DNA from: Echinometra lucunter
Lineage: Eukaryota; Echinodermata; Echinoidea; Camarodonta; Echinometridae
Length of the DNA stretch: 64,000 nucleotides
Direction: 5' to 3'
Assembly: GCA_029962745.1 (NCBI GenBank)
Contig: CM057154.1
Coordinates: forward strand, 14,689,763 to 14,753,762
Shown: positions 50,098 through 62,500 of the stretch, in pieces
How positions within the stretch are numbered: the stretch's first letter is position 1
Layout of the letters: the number at the start of each line of letters is the position of its first letter
Made by a program: the position numbers and the translations under genes
The notes under the pieces: generated by a model
Databases searched by the model: none
Told to the model about the DNA's origin: nothing
What the model saw: only the letters and a program-made list of their open reading frames with translations

Positions 50098-50288
50098 TAC
50101 AGCCAAACCTGTTTTAGTGGCCACCCGTACAGAAAAACCACCAGGTCTAGAAAGACCATAAGTTTTGTTTCCCTTGAATGGGTTTTCCCATTGAAATGTG
50201 TATTAAAGGAACCTGTCCATAAAGACCACCTACTCATAAAGACTGTTTTCCTTATCCCCCTGGGGCGGTCTTTACAGGTTTCACTGTA
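50098..50288. mobile_element. 191-bp TA-flanked mariner-like MITE
   Basis: The ends TA-CAGCCAAACCTGTTTTAGTG and CGGTCTTTACAGGTTTCACTG-TA match as inverted repeats (CAGYSAAACCTGT). The interior has further inverted pieces (aaagaccat / aaagaccac). Confidence 0.8.
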
Positions 50289-53010
50289 CTTGATCATGCA
50301 ATGCACTTGAACCTACAATGTACAGCACAGACAAGTAAAATCTTGATAAGGCTTGTACTAAACCATTCGTATGGTTATTGTCCATAAATTTCTCTGCTCG
50401 ATACCAAAAAGTGCTAGCTGAACACCACACAAGGAGAGAATGATTTTGAAAGATGATTTATTCTTTATTAGGTGGGGGAAGGGGGTAAGGTGTGCAGCAG
50501 TGTTTGTTTATGAATACAAAGGCACTATCCTTCATCATTTAACACAATGGCCGGAACTCACAAAAGAGGTTTAAACCATGGGGCGGTTTAAACCTGCGTA
50601 AGTGTATACTAATAAAGACGTAAATTGGCGCATATTGGCCATGTACACACTCAAAGAAAACTGACAATTGGGCCTGATTCTGAGAGCATGTACGCTTAAA
50701 AAAACTATTTTGTGAATTCCTGCCAATGCCTTTCTCCTTCTAAACAGACAATTTATTCTTGGGGGGGGGGGGTTGTGGGGTAGATGACATTTATGAAAGA
50801 TTGAACACACTGAGTGTTCCAAAAATTTATTGTTGTATGGGATGGGTTCAACAGATTATGTCCTGTTGAACCTATTTATCAGGTCACAGTATCACCCAAG
50901 ATTCCTATATCCTCCATAGCCATCACTTTGTTTCCTCACTGTGTTTCATCATAGTGAGCGATGACGAGGTTTCTAAAACAAACTGATTGGAAAGTGAATC
51001 ACACTTCATCATCTTCTCCCTCCTCTTGTCTCAACAAAAAAAGCATCACGGAAGACAGATTCCTCTCTTCCGAACGTGGTGACGGCTCTTATCACGACTG
51101 GAAGTGGAGACTTTTAAGCCATTACCGCAGAGGAAAGCAAGGGAAAATAAGATGTGATGTGGAAGGGAGGTTGCAAGAAGATTGGTTGTTTTTGCGAAGA
51201 GCTAGATTTCTTTTATAGGGTATTCTCTTTCTTACTCAAATTGGCACTGACAAGTGGAGAGAGTTTATCATTCTTGGCTTGACCTTTTGAGGCAAGAAAT
51301 GTCCAGTATATAGGGATGAGGGAAGCAGTGGCTTGCATCCCCAAGTCGCTTTCCTATTCATGACATGGCAACGTCTTCTAATCCTCGATCCACTGGGATT
51401 TGTTATGCCCTTTAAACAGGAATCTATAAGCACCTGATTATTTCATCTGCATGACGATATCTTTCACGTACAAATGTTCAAATTTCTAAAAAGACCACTT
51501 GCTTTCCACTTACAGCATACAAATCAAAGTGTAGATTGCATCTACTTCGGCAATGCTTCAAAAGTGAGAAAATGTATTGAAATATTTACATCAAAATAAA
51601 GTATAACTGTAGAAGCCTACATGCAAACATATCTATGAATGCATATCATATGAGCCACTAATTCCTGGTATATGCTTGCACTCTCCATGCAATTGTTACC
51701 TTACTATAAGGGCAAAATCACGACTGAATAAAATGATATAGGTAATTACAATTTTAATCACATTGCTTTGAAATGTACAATAATAAACACAAAGTTTGCC
51801 TTTTATTAATATATTACCATACAAGGCATCCTTTGACTCAGTGAAGGAAACAGGTAAAAGACAGAAAAACATAAATAAGAGATAAGGCGCTGCAGGGCCA
51901 TGCAGGGAAATAAACATGTTAACAGGTCACTGACGACATCTCTTAGCTCAATATTACATTACATCAATTTTTTTTTTTTTAAATTGCAATATTTGTTGTC
52001 ATATAAACACTTGCATTGATGAATATCTAGGATTTAAAGCAAAATCTCATGCCTGCTAAATATTGGATGTTATTTGCATTCATAATAGTCAATTTCTTGC
52101 TCTGTCATAGTAAAACACATCTTTTATTCATGATCTTTGGGATGCCATTAATACTGGCTCTCACCTAATTCTTAATTTAAAGTCAATGATGACAGTGTCG
52201 TATCGGTAAGACTGTGTTGCCATTCAGAAAAATAAGATGACATTTGCATACAAGATGATAAACAATTTGCTTTGCAATAAACATGCCTCTGGAATACTTT
52301 GTATTCACAGGATTCAATGAGATTTGGCTAGAGGTTCAAACATTTTAGAGTTCAGAAATGACGCATTTGCTTGATGGTATAATGCTTCTGGCAGCTTTTG
52401 GAGACAGGGAATGATTGAATTCCCTGGAAAGCTTGCTTGCACCAGAAAAATAAATCAAATCACAGGGTAAAATGATACCGATTAAGGGAAGTTTATCCAG
52501 TACTTTCTTTTATTTTCCTTTGCTACAACGTCTCTGCATTTTGAAGGAAAAGCTGTCAGTATCAGAGTACAATACTTATCAAAAGAGAACAAATAAACTC
52601 TATATCCTGAGGTGGTTCAAATTCAAGTTTGAAATCCTGCAGTCGGAAGGAAGGAGTATACGATTTTAAGTCACAATTGTGAAGCAAGAAAAAAAGTGTG
52701 CCCAAATACAATGATCATTGGTTAATATTCCAAGTACTTTCTGTATATCAAAACATCTTCAAGGTTTCATGAAATATAAGATAAACACTTTTTCATTAAA
52801 AAAAAAAAAAACTTTTTCTTTTTTATACAAATGTCAATATTTTCTAAACAAAAGTCACTACTCATTTTTCTTTGATATCACAGAACTTCCAATAGCAATA
52901 CTGTAGGAATTACAGTGAGAAGTATATATTCATTATTACATCATTTCACTTTTGAATGTGGGAGTTACTTGAATAACTGTTGATTAAAAATGTTTTGATT
53001 TTTTAAATTT

Positions 53011-53215
53011 AAACATAGCAGGGGAAAAAATAATTTTTTTTTTTCCGGGGCTACTTTTTGAGCCCACCAGCCCAAATTTTCTACATTGTATTACAGTTAA
53101 CATTGGACCCTATGAGAATTTCATGGGCTCTTTTTTAGTTTTCCTGGGCTTTTTTTTGGCATTTCGGGGGTGAATTCGCCCTTAGCACCCGTGTATTTTT
53201 TCCCCTGAAACATAG
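53011..53215. mobile_element. 189-bp hAT-like MITE, copy 2, perfect 8-bp TSD
   Basis: The element at 53019-53207 has ends CAGGGGAAAAAATA and TATTTTTTCCCCTG, perfect 14-bp inverted repeats, flanked by AAACATAG on both sides (53011-53018, 53208-53215). Same family and orientation as 8906-9093. Confidence 0.93.
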
Positions 53216-53322
53216 TTCATGTCAAAGAACAATTACAATTTAGAAATGTTTCATCTTCCCCTCAACATTTTATCAAAAAGTGTACAAGAACTCTTCTGCT
53301 GCATGCAAGAAGGGTATTAACT

Positions 53323-53819
53323 TTAAAGGCATTGGTTAACTTTGTGAGGAACCGACTTCAAAAATTCTCATGTGAAGATGAAACATGTGTGTGAGTAATT
53401 GTATTTGTACTCAAAAACCCTGAAAACAAACACAATTTGAAATGAAAAACTGTTAGTAAGACGCAAACCACGATTTAATTATTTTTGATCTCAGAGACAA
53501 TAAATAAGAGAACCGTTTTCCTCGAGTTAAAAAAAACCTGTTGATCTGCCTCCCTCCGCGTGTTACGCCAATACGCACAGTACAGTCCGGTGAGCCATGT
53601 GCGCATGCGCATTCCTTATGTCTAGTCTGTGCAACCGACCAGTATATATTTTTCATACATTGGTTCACATTTCTAATATTTAAAAATACTTCCTGAATAT
53701 ATCATGCTTTGAAACTTTAAGACTGGTATTTTTACACTATAACCCTTATGTTTATCCCATTTTCAAGTAGCCAAATGAGTTTTTTTAAAAATCAAAACAA
53801 TGTTAACCGATACCTTTAA
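53323..53819. mobile_element. 497-bp TTAA-flanked MITE, copy 2
   Basis: The ends TTAA-AGGCATTGGTTAAC and GTTAACCGATACCT-TTAA. This is the reverse-oriented partner of 26224-26720 and of identical length. Confidence 0.88.
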
Positions 53820-53881
53820 AATCTTGTTCACACATGAAGCCACATCCCTCGTGGTAAACTCGGGCATTTATTCGTAATGCG

Positions 53882-54127
53882 TACACTCTTATTTCCACGG
53901 TGTCAAACTGACTCAGAAACAGCGTTGGCTGGGAGTCAACTCTATTCTGAGTTAAGGTGACTCGTTTTCCTAGTTACTTTGACTCGGAATGGAGTCGATT
54001 CTCAGCTAAAGCCACACCATTCCGAGTCAAATTAATTAGGAATCCGATTCACTTCAAATCGGAATAGAGTTGACTCCCAGCTGACGCCGTTTCCAAGTCT
54101 ATTTGACACCGTGGAAATAATAGTGTA
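53882..54127. mobile_element. 246-bp TA-flanked fold-back MITE, copy 2
   Basis: The ends TA-CACTCTTATTTCCACGGTGTC and GACACCGTGGAAATAATAGTG-TA. Repeated TTTGACTCGGAATGG-like motifs on both strands. Related to 29718-29907, with a longer centre. Confidence 0.85.
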
Positions 54128-54570
54128 CATAAACGCTACATGATGGGAAAAAAACAACACAGAGACAAAACCCTTTTTTGGTCTCCTGGTGGCAAAAAAG
54201 TATGGACCAATCAAAGTCTTATAAAGGCAGTGCAATATATGAAGTCATGAGTCTGTCTCTGCAACTTTAGCAAAGCTCACATATATCTGATCATAAATGC
54301 ATTTATGCGCATCTCGTTATCATTAGTAGTGCAGTTTACTAAAGAAATTGCCGGGTGGGGGGGGGGAGGGGTTAACTGCTTGATATCTAAATGACAGTCG
54401 ATACTTCAAGGCATGTTCAAGGTATTCCATGATGTAGTGCCCCATATCATATCAGGCCTACACGTACAAGTACCAGGTATTGAGGAATTCTGAATATAAT
54501 CCAACATTAAATGTGATATTTAACTTCATATGTCGTCTGATTTGAACTCAAATAGGACTATTAGCTAGAT

Positions 54571-54721
54571 CAGGGCATGTTTCATACAACTTGTTACCTG
54601 TAACAACTGCCACATTTCTATGATAAATCTGCTCTCAGCCAATCAGATGCAAGTATTTAAGTAGCTTATAACAGTTATTGCAACTTATTATTGATATTAA
54701 ATTTTATGCAACTGGGCCCTG
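54571..54721. mobile_element. 151-bp MITE, copy 2 (CAGGGC ends)
   Basis: It starts CAGGGCATGTTTCATACAAC and ends TGCAACTGGGCCCTG. It matches 28632-28783 throughout. Confidence 0.8.
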
Positions 54722-55079
54722 ATGATCAGATGCAGGCCTACTAAACTCTAGATGTGGTCATTAACCTAGATGCTTCAAAATATTTTTGGACTCGGCCTAG
54801 AACAGAGCCAACTGTTTGCCTGCTGAATTAAATTTTAAGGAAAACTAATGACAATTGTTCTTTTCATATTTTCTTTGAATTTTGATATCCTTTGTGCAGT
54901 CAGTGATACTGATAATTATTCTATAGATATCGGCTCAAGCATCCTAGCAATTTTCAGGTTCCATGGTACAACCATAAAGGAGAATACTAATTATTATGAT
55001 TTTTAAATATATCATGTTTGTGATAAAAGTCTACAGTAATTGGTAAAGGGTTAACATCATTTTGCCTTTCAGTAGACTA

Positions 55080-55383
55080 GGGGGGTGTTTCACAAAGACT
55101 AAGATTGACTAAAACTGAACTTAACTATGGCAGGCCATTCATGCCACTTTTTGCTTTCACCATCGCTCTCTCAAGCGATGTACAGATCCTGGTCACAAAT
55201 CTGCAGAATTGACATTTTTTATAGTTCAATGATGAAGAAAACAAGAAAGGTGAATGCTGCAAATTTGTGCCCATGAGTTTCACATCCCTTGAGAGACCGA
55301 TAGTGGAAACAAACTCTGGCATGAAAGGCCGGCTATAGTTAAGTGTAATTTGAGTCAGTCTTAGTCTTTGTGAAACACCCCCC
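55080..55383. mobile_element. 304-bp fold-back element
   Basis: The ends GGGGGGTGTTTCACAAAGAC and GTCTTTGTGAAACACCCCCC are perfect inverted repeats, extending less perfectly through 'taagattgact' / 'agtcagtctta', 'cttaactatggc' / 'ctatagttaag' and 'aggccattcatgcca' / 'tggcatgaaaggcc'. Confidence 0.85.
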
Positions 55384-56117
55384 TGATCATCCTCACCACT
55401 ATTAAAGCAAATGCTCAAAATGACTCACTGCAAAAGGAAAACAAAGAGTATTTGTATATGGGAATGTGGGCAAGTGTTACTTCAATATTTCTTTTACCCA
55501 GCCCCCTTCCCTTGGAAATTACGACAATCGAATCTTTGGTAAGACCAGATGAATCATGTCTTGCAGGCGACCCAGAGTCAGAGTTGTTACATCACGCCAC
55601 TACAGCGCTCTGGCGAAGGAAAAATTTGGAGTGATCAACTCGTCATTTATCACGTTTAAGAGGGAGACGAGGAAAGAGAGGAAGAGAGAAGGGGAGGGAG
55701 GATGGGGGGGGGGGGGGGAGAATGAGAAAGAAAAAGAGAAAGAAACAGAGAAAGAGATATAGATTGAGAAAGAGAAATAGACAGAGGAAGAGAGAAAACA
55801 AAAACAGAGAAAGAGAAAGAAACAAATAATGGTTTTTTTTTTGTCTTTTTGTTTTAGGGCCCCATTTATAAGCACATCTTTGTTTTTTATGGGTCCTAAC
55901 CTTCATTATGTTGTAATTTATTTGTAAGTTGTAAATTTTTAAATTGTTTTGAAGTGATGAAATAAGTTCAATTGAAATTGAAAAAACTGAAATTAAAAAG
56001 AAATTGAGAGATAAAGAGATTGCCTATGAATGAGATTGCAAAAAGGGACAATTCTTAAAACTTGTCTTGAAATCATACATACATACAAACATATAAAAAA
56101 GAAAGGCTACATTTTTC

Positions 56118-56435
56118 CACTGCCACATAAAAACTAATGGTTTCAATTCTTCTCACATGGGAACTAAGATATCTCCAATAATTATCCAGTAATCATGGAA
56201 TGGGTGATTAATCTAGACATCATAAGCAAACAAAAAATATTGAAGAAACAAAAACCCAAAACAAAAAGTTGAGACCTCGACTTTAATTTCATCCAAACGT
56301 TTTGTCATTGCCACATACATTCTAACCATTCTAATCATCCTTACACGGACCGAAGATCTCTCCATTAATTATCCAATAATGGGGGAATGGCTGCTTAATC
56401 AATACATCATGCGCGGGTAGACATAAAACAAACTA
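56118..56435. repeat. diverged tandem duplication rich in TAATTA/TAATC motifs
   Basis: Unit 1 (about 56118-56232) and unit 2 (about 56306-56435), offset by about 188 bp, share 'tgccacata', 'aagat-tctcca', 'taattatcca', 'ggaatggg-g-ttaatc' and 'acatcat'. The best-preserved parts are TAATTATCC-N-TAAT and TTAATC, which are homeodomain-type core motifs. Confidence 0.7.
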
Positions 56436-59400
56436 GCTGTCACAACCAGTTTTGCTTGCCAGCAGTGAAGACTTATCCCTAATACATCCGAATATCCCCA
56501 AGAGTAAAATTGATTTTTTGTTCGCAGGAGTTCTTTTTGAGTCCTGCTCCTGAGAAACTCTGAGGCAATTCTTATACTTATTCAGTCTTTTTACCCGGAG
56601 CTATTTCTGAACTTTGATGAACTAAATTGCTCACAGCTCTCTCTTCCTTGTTCTCATTCTTATTCTCATTCTCCTGCTCCTTCTTTCAATATCTCTTTTC
56701 TTTTTTTTCTCTTTCTTTCTAACATACAAAAACACATGCTCTCTATCTCTCTCTCTTTCTTTTTGTTCTTTCTCACACATAAAAACATAATATGCTCTCT
56801 CTGTCTGTCTCTCTCTCTCTCTGTCTTTCTCTTTGCGATCCATTCTGGTTTTATTCCTACTTTCTCCCTCTCCATCTTTCCATCTTAAAGCTAAACTTCA
56901 TTTTTACTCCAAATGATCATTCTTTTGTAAAAGCAGAAATCTTCATTTTAGAAATCCCATAAAACTTGTGAGTACCTGAGAGTTTCCTTTTCACTTCATT
57001 CATTTCTCTTTCTCCTTATCTGTCTTTCTCTCACGCCATCCGTTATTGCTATTAGTCCCAGACCATCGTAATTACGTTGGTACCATAGGCCACACCAAGC
57101 ATCGTCACCGGCACGCCAACCCATCACTGGAGAAGTCATCACCCCGGCTCTCCCCATCTACCCCAAACTACAATCTCAGAAGATCAAAGGAACCCTCCGC
57201 CAAGTGACCTACGCCACGGAATGCCAAGCAGTCATGGTTCAATATACACCACCAAGTTTAAAGGCTCTATCTAACATGCATCCTACAGTACATGAAAACC
57301 AAGTTAGTAGATACAACCATATACCAGATCGTAATTATAAAAGTTTTGAAGGTTTATGCAAGAAAATTAATTAGGATAACCAAATAAAACATGAAACATG
57401 ACCTTTTAAATATTCATAGTGGTATTGACTTACAAAGATTTGTGAAACGCTGGTAGTTACATGTAAATTGCCCTTCCGAATTCATAAATTTCTCCCGTTT
57501 CTTGTGACAAATATCTGGGATTTGTGAAAGTTTCTGGGTCCACATAAAATACATGTCCTCATTCTGCCCCAATGCAAAAAATATGAATTGCAAAAAATAA
57601 TCAACATGAAAATACAATGGTGCTGTGTGCATTCAAAGTTTCTGTTCATTTAAATCCTTCTGATATTACTTGCCAAGTTTTTAATGCTGCCAAAGACTTG
57701 AAGAAAAAAAGGAAGTAACAGATGAGTTTCATAGACTTTGCAGCTTTGTAGGGCAAAGCATAAAAAAGATGGGGCTACATATTGAATTAAGAAGAGAATC
57801 AAAATAAGATTTAAGGACTGCATTCAGGGTCTACAATGAATGAATACTTGTAATACTCCAAACATTCCAAAGTCAGTGATTTCAAGCAAAAAAGCATGAT
57901 TCTTTTTAGGCTTGGTTGGGCAATTCTACAGAACTACCAATACATGTGAGAAGATCAAAAGTGAGAGTGTGGTACTACCCCCTTGTTCAGACACAAAACG
58001 TTTATACCGCAACTCAATAAAGAAAAGTATAAAATTTTCATTGTATAGCCTACGGACTGTTCAGACACATCCTGATCCCTCAGAAGAAACATCCCACAGA
58101 TGCGCACTTTTCTATTGCGCATGTTGCCATGGCAAGGCCATGTCTCCTTCGACCACGCCCACATTAAGCCCTGCCCAGTTATACTGTTCAGTGGTCGCCT
58201 TACGTTCAGACACACATGATTTTTTTATCGAGTTCTAGTTCGAAACAATGCTCAGACCCTAGTTGTACAGAGAAAACCAAGGATGAAAAGCATGCTGTAG
58301 TATCCCTCCGGATACCCCAATCTCCTTCTTGCTTGCTCCTCCCCTGCGATCAGAGGAATTTGTAATCCCGATACAGCTTGCTAAAAAGAAGATATTCAAT
58401 CATTCATAAGTGGCATTCTTTACACTGACAAACAGCCAGATAATCTTTCAGGCAATCAGTATATTTTACACTGGTACAAGACCACTCTCACGGGTAGAAC
58501 TGCACAATAGTCCCATCTATTGGTGAAAAAGGGGGTGTATTACAAAACTGAGAGACATATGTTGTTTTCATTTTTTGTGTGTCTTTTTCATATCACATAG
58601 TCATCAAATTACTGTAAAATACTTGTACTAGAACAAGTGAATTACCTCCTAACTGCATGGGGGGGGGGGGGGGGGGTCCTTGGGGGTTCTCTTAATTTCC
58701 TGTTTAAAACATCACTAGTATATTTCCAGTGGCAATCTTAGGTTAGGTTGCAGTTTGATTTACTTTTTTTCACCTGGTTTACTTAAAAGCTTGAAACATA
58801 GCATAAACATTCTCAATTTAAGGCATTTAACAGGAAATTGCATCACCATTTCACTTCTTTATTGTCTGTTTACTTGTCACAGTTTTCTGGAATAGATCTC
58901 AATTTGTTTTTGTAAGATTTTTCTCCAAGGAAATTTCCGCATGTATCTTTTTGATTCTCTCCTTCCTAAATCCCTTTTCCCCAGAGTCTTTAGGAAGCTT
59001 TCCAGTGCTAAAACTGCTCTCTGCTCCCACACGTTTATCTCTGTTTTTTTGTTTGTTTTTTCATTTTTGCTGTTGGGTATGTATTAAATTCCTCTCTCTT
59101 TTGTATCCATTTCCTCTCGGCCGTCTTGAAAGACGAACTTGAGTTCTGCTCATGCGATTACAATGTGAAAGAAACTGTTCCAAAGCCATTGGGAAAGGTT
59201 GATTAAGCGGAACTTGAGTTCTGAAATCAACAAGATGATAAAAACCAACTTGATCTTGTTGAAAAGCACGCAGCAATGGGTATATGGGACTAAACACAAG
59301 TATTTGGGCCAAACATTCAAGCAATTTCTTGTTGTTATCTTTAATATGGGGGCATCTGAAGAGCAATTCTTTTCAAGGGATATTTCTATTATGAAATTCT

Positions 59401-59665
59401 TCCAAACTGACATAAGAAAAGGGATGAAAGCTCACAAAATAATTTTCCCCTTTCTCAGAAATCAAACTTCTCTTTAAACGGCATCCCTCAAAGTCATAAC
59501 ACTTCCCCTTTCTACAAAACTATATGTTTTTCCACAGACATAGTCCTTCATTTCCTTGGATTTTCTTACAGGTGGTTGAAGAATTTGAAAATGATCTCAA
59601 AAAGTCTGGTTCACAATTCAAATTCAAGTGAATTCTATCGTAGAAAGTTCTTTTTGGAATATATT

Positions 59666-60281
59666 ACAGGGTTTACACAGTGACTCGGCTTGAGTGTTGA
59701 ATCCTCAAGCAGGGTCAAACGCTGCGAAGAGGGCAACTGTGATCGTGTTTATACCGAAACGAAAAAGGCGAGTTCGACACGGCCCGCGGATCACAAACGG
59801 AAGTAGAATTAACATCACAAATGCGGGAAATTTGCCTCCGACTATATTTTCCCACAACGTTCACAACAAAATACGTTAAACACTGAACAACGAGAGTGAG
59901 GCTGGGTTACATTACTTATAAAATTACCGTGGTGACAGTACTATATTAAATATATAGAAGAATAAGTTACAGATCATACCAAACAGTGATATACCATACA
60001 AACAATTTTACGAGCAAGAGTAGAATTTCACGATCCCTAAAAAGAGTACTTTTTACCTCGGGAAATCAAGTGAAGGCAGGGGCATAGTAAGGACAAGAGA
60101 GCTATCTCGCACGATACCGGATGCTGCTATTTCGTGTTTGACCTAGGTCACGAGGGTTTGACACGGCTTTCTGTTTACACACGAAAAAATAGACGAGTCT
60201 GACTTGGCTCGCGGGTTGAAACCTAAGATTCTGGCGGATCAAAAAAGCGGTGTTCAACCCCTGTCACTGTGTAAACACGGT
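59666..60281. mobile_element. ~615-bp inverted-repeat element
   Basis: The left end CAGGGTTTACACAGTGAC and right end GTCACTGTGTAAACACGG pair. The arms also share 'ggttgaac', 'cgcgg', 'cgagttcgacacgg' / 'tttgacacggc'. CpG-rich relative to the surrounding DNA. A 61-codon Arg-rich plus-strand frame inside is not a convincing gene. Confidence 0.7.
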
Positions 60282-61726
60282 ATATGGGATTTTCTTGGGT
60301 ATGATTTCAATAATTAAACAAATCCTTTCATCAGGATTCAGATAAGCTGACAGGATGCTGAGAGGATTTTTCATGGTATTTTTTAGCATAGAAGACATAT
60401 GACCTACCCCAACCATTATTATGTATGCTGAAAATATAGTAGCCGTCTTATTTCTTACTTATCCAGAAACTAAAGAAAAGATTTTTTTTTATAAATCCAA
60501 CCTTTAGATTATAGCTCCAGAAACCTAAGCATTGTAAATAAAATATTCGTTGAATAGTCCTATTCTATGCATAGTCTTATTCAGACTGATAAACCTTTAA
60601 TGAACAAATCTTTAATCAACAAAATATGACGGCTGGAATGTAGTCATTAGTTAAAGGAAAATTAACCAGTCTATTATAAAAAGAGTATCCTGTACACTTG
60701 TCTCTGCACGGCACTTATCCAATGTTGATTTCATGTAAGTGCAGGTTATGTGCAAGTAAAACTATGCCTAGTCAATATTTTGCACTATACTGCCCAGCAA
60801 TCTGTAGTGAATATCATGCCTGCAAATTTGACCAATCAGAGGCCTATAATCTTCTACAAATAATGAATTATTTTTGTATAATATAATGCATTCTTATGGG
60901 TACCTTTCTCGGAAAGTCCTGTTATCTTTTCTCCATCTCAAACCTACTTGGCTTGATAAAGAAGATGCACTGTATGAGAACACTATCCCACAAAACAAAA
61001 CACACTCCATCGGAGGTCATTTAAGGTCAAATACAGCAGGGGAAATAAGTCTGTCTCCTTTCAGCTGCTACAATATAAATTTCTTTAATAGTCTTGAGAG
61101 AAGAAGTTAAAGAAGAAATCCATGCTAGCATCAAGCTGATTTCAATAAATGCAAAAAATAAAAAATAAAAAATGAAAATAAAAAATAATGAAAAATTAAA
61201 AGAAAATCAAAACAGGAGATCTCTAATCCACTGTAAACTTTTTTCATATTGCTGTTGCAATTTACCCTCTGTTTTGTTCTTCTACAAAAGGCTTTCATAA
61301 ATTTTGATTTTTCTCTATAGAAAAAATGATTTTGCAAACAGGCACCAAAGATAAAATTTAGAATATTTGTACCAAACAGAAGCAGAAAATAGCTTACAAT
61401 GAAAAAGAATGGTAAAATTGTAGAAGGATTATCTATATATCTATTTTTCTCTCTCCATTAAATTTTGGCAACCTTTCTAACCTTGTTTCTCTGATTTTAT
61501 ACATTGAATTCATTCAAATCAATGAAATGCAGAGGTGACTTCTCCTTTAAGTTTGTTGTTTGTCCGTAGTATTGTGGATTACAAATTACTGGAATGTTGT
61601 TGTTCTTTTCAAACACATAAGAATTTTCTTCCTTTTTCTGATGAAATGTGACCTCTATCTGAGGAATGCAAGCAAATTGTTGACTCCTTTGATCAGAAAA
61701 TAATGCACAAAGAGTGGAGGGAAGAG

Positions 61727-61777
<51 letters not shown>

Positions 61778-61805
61778 AGAAAGAGAGAGAGAGATAGAAA
61801 GAGAG
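61727..61805. repeat. (GA)n microsatellite
   Basis: About 27 pure GA units followed by imperfect GA/GAAA sequence. Confidence 0.95.
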
Positions 61806-62500
61806 AAAGCAGGGGAGCACCATGCTGTATTTCACATTTACAATGAAACAAAAAATTTGAATTTATAAACATAAAATTTCTGACTAATCTATACATTCAT
61901 TTCAATTTCTGTTATTTTGTTTTGGTTTTTTTGGGGGGAGGGGGTTTAGAGATTTATTTAGAAAAAAAAAAATTGTCAAGGCCCTTTCACTGGTTTCAGA
62001 GTCTATTAATCTTCAGGCTCTATTGCAGACCATGTGGAAACGAAAGGATACTCTAAAATCAATCAAACAAAACCATCAACTTATTCACAATGAGAATGGG
62101 TAATGATTATTGATCAAAACTGGTCTTTGTTTTAGTTGGTGCACTAACCTAGCATTCATAGTAATTACTCTAAAAGAATTGGTAAGCATGATAGGAGAAA
62201 AATGAACCACCTGTCTACCTGTAATCATACATGTACATGTAGTATTAACAAAGCTACCCTAAGGCCTAATGTTATGTTTAATTCCATTTTCTTGGACAAT
62301 TGTCTAAGTACCTGATTTATATGAATGTTGTGTATGAAATACTAAAACCAATATTGCAGGAGGGGAGGGATATTCCTAATAAACCACACTGCAGGAATAA
62401 GAATTCTGGCATGAGATTGAGCAACATAAGCTCACATTAGATGATCAATAATTTGTATGAAAGACACAAAAAAACCCCAAAAAACATAAGAGCAAGAAAT

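Noticed and set aside
57030..57215. Open plus-strand frame without Met (HTKHRHRHANPSLEKSSP...)
   Set aside because: No start codon, no convincing splice sites, no known motif; treated as possible regulatory DNA.
58235..58380. Minus-strand frame after a good-looking acceptor (QAVSGLQIPLIAGEEQARRR...)
   Set aside because: Considered as a missing ectodomain exon, but has no similarity to the RNF43/ZNRF3 ectodomain and no good donor.
59694..59879. 61-codon Arg-rich plus-strand frame
   Set aside because: Inside a CpG-rich inverted-repeat element; no domain.
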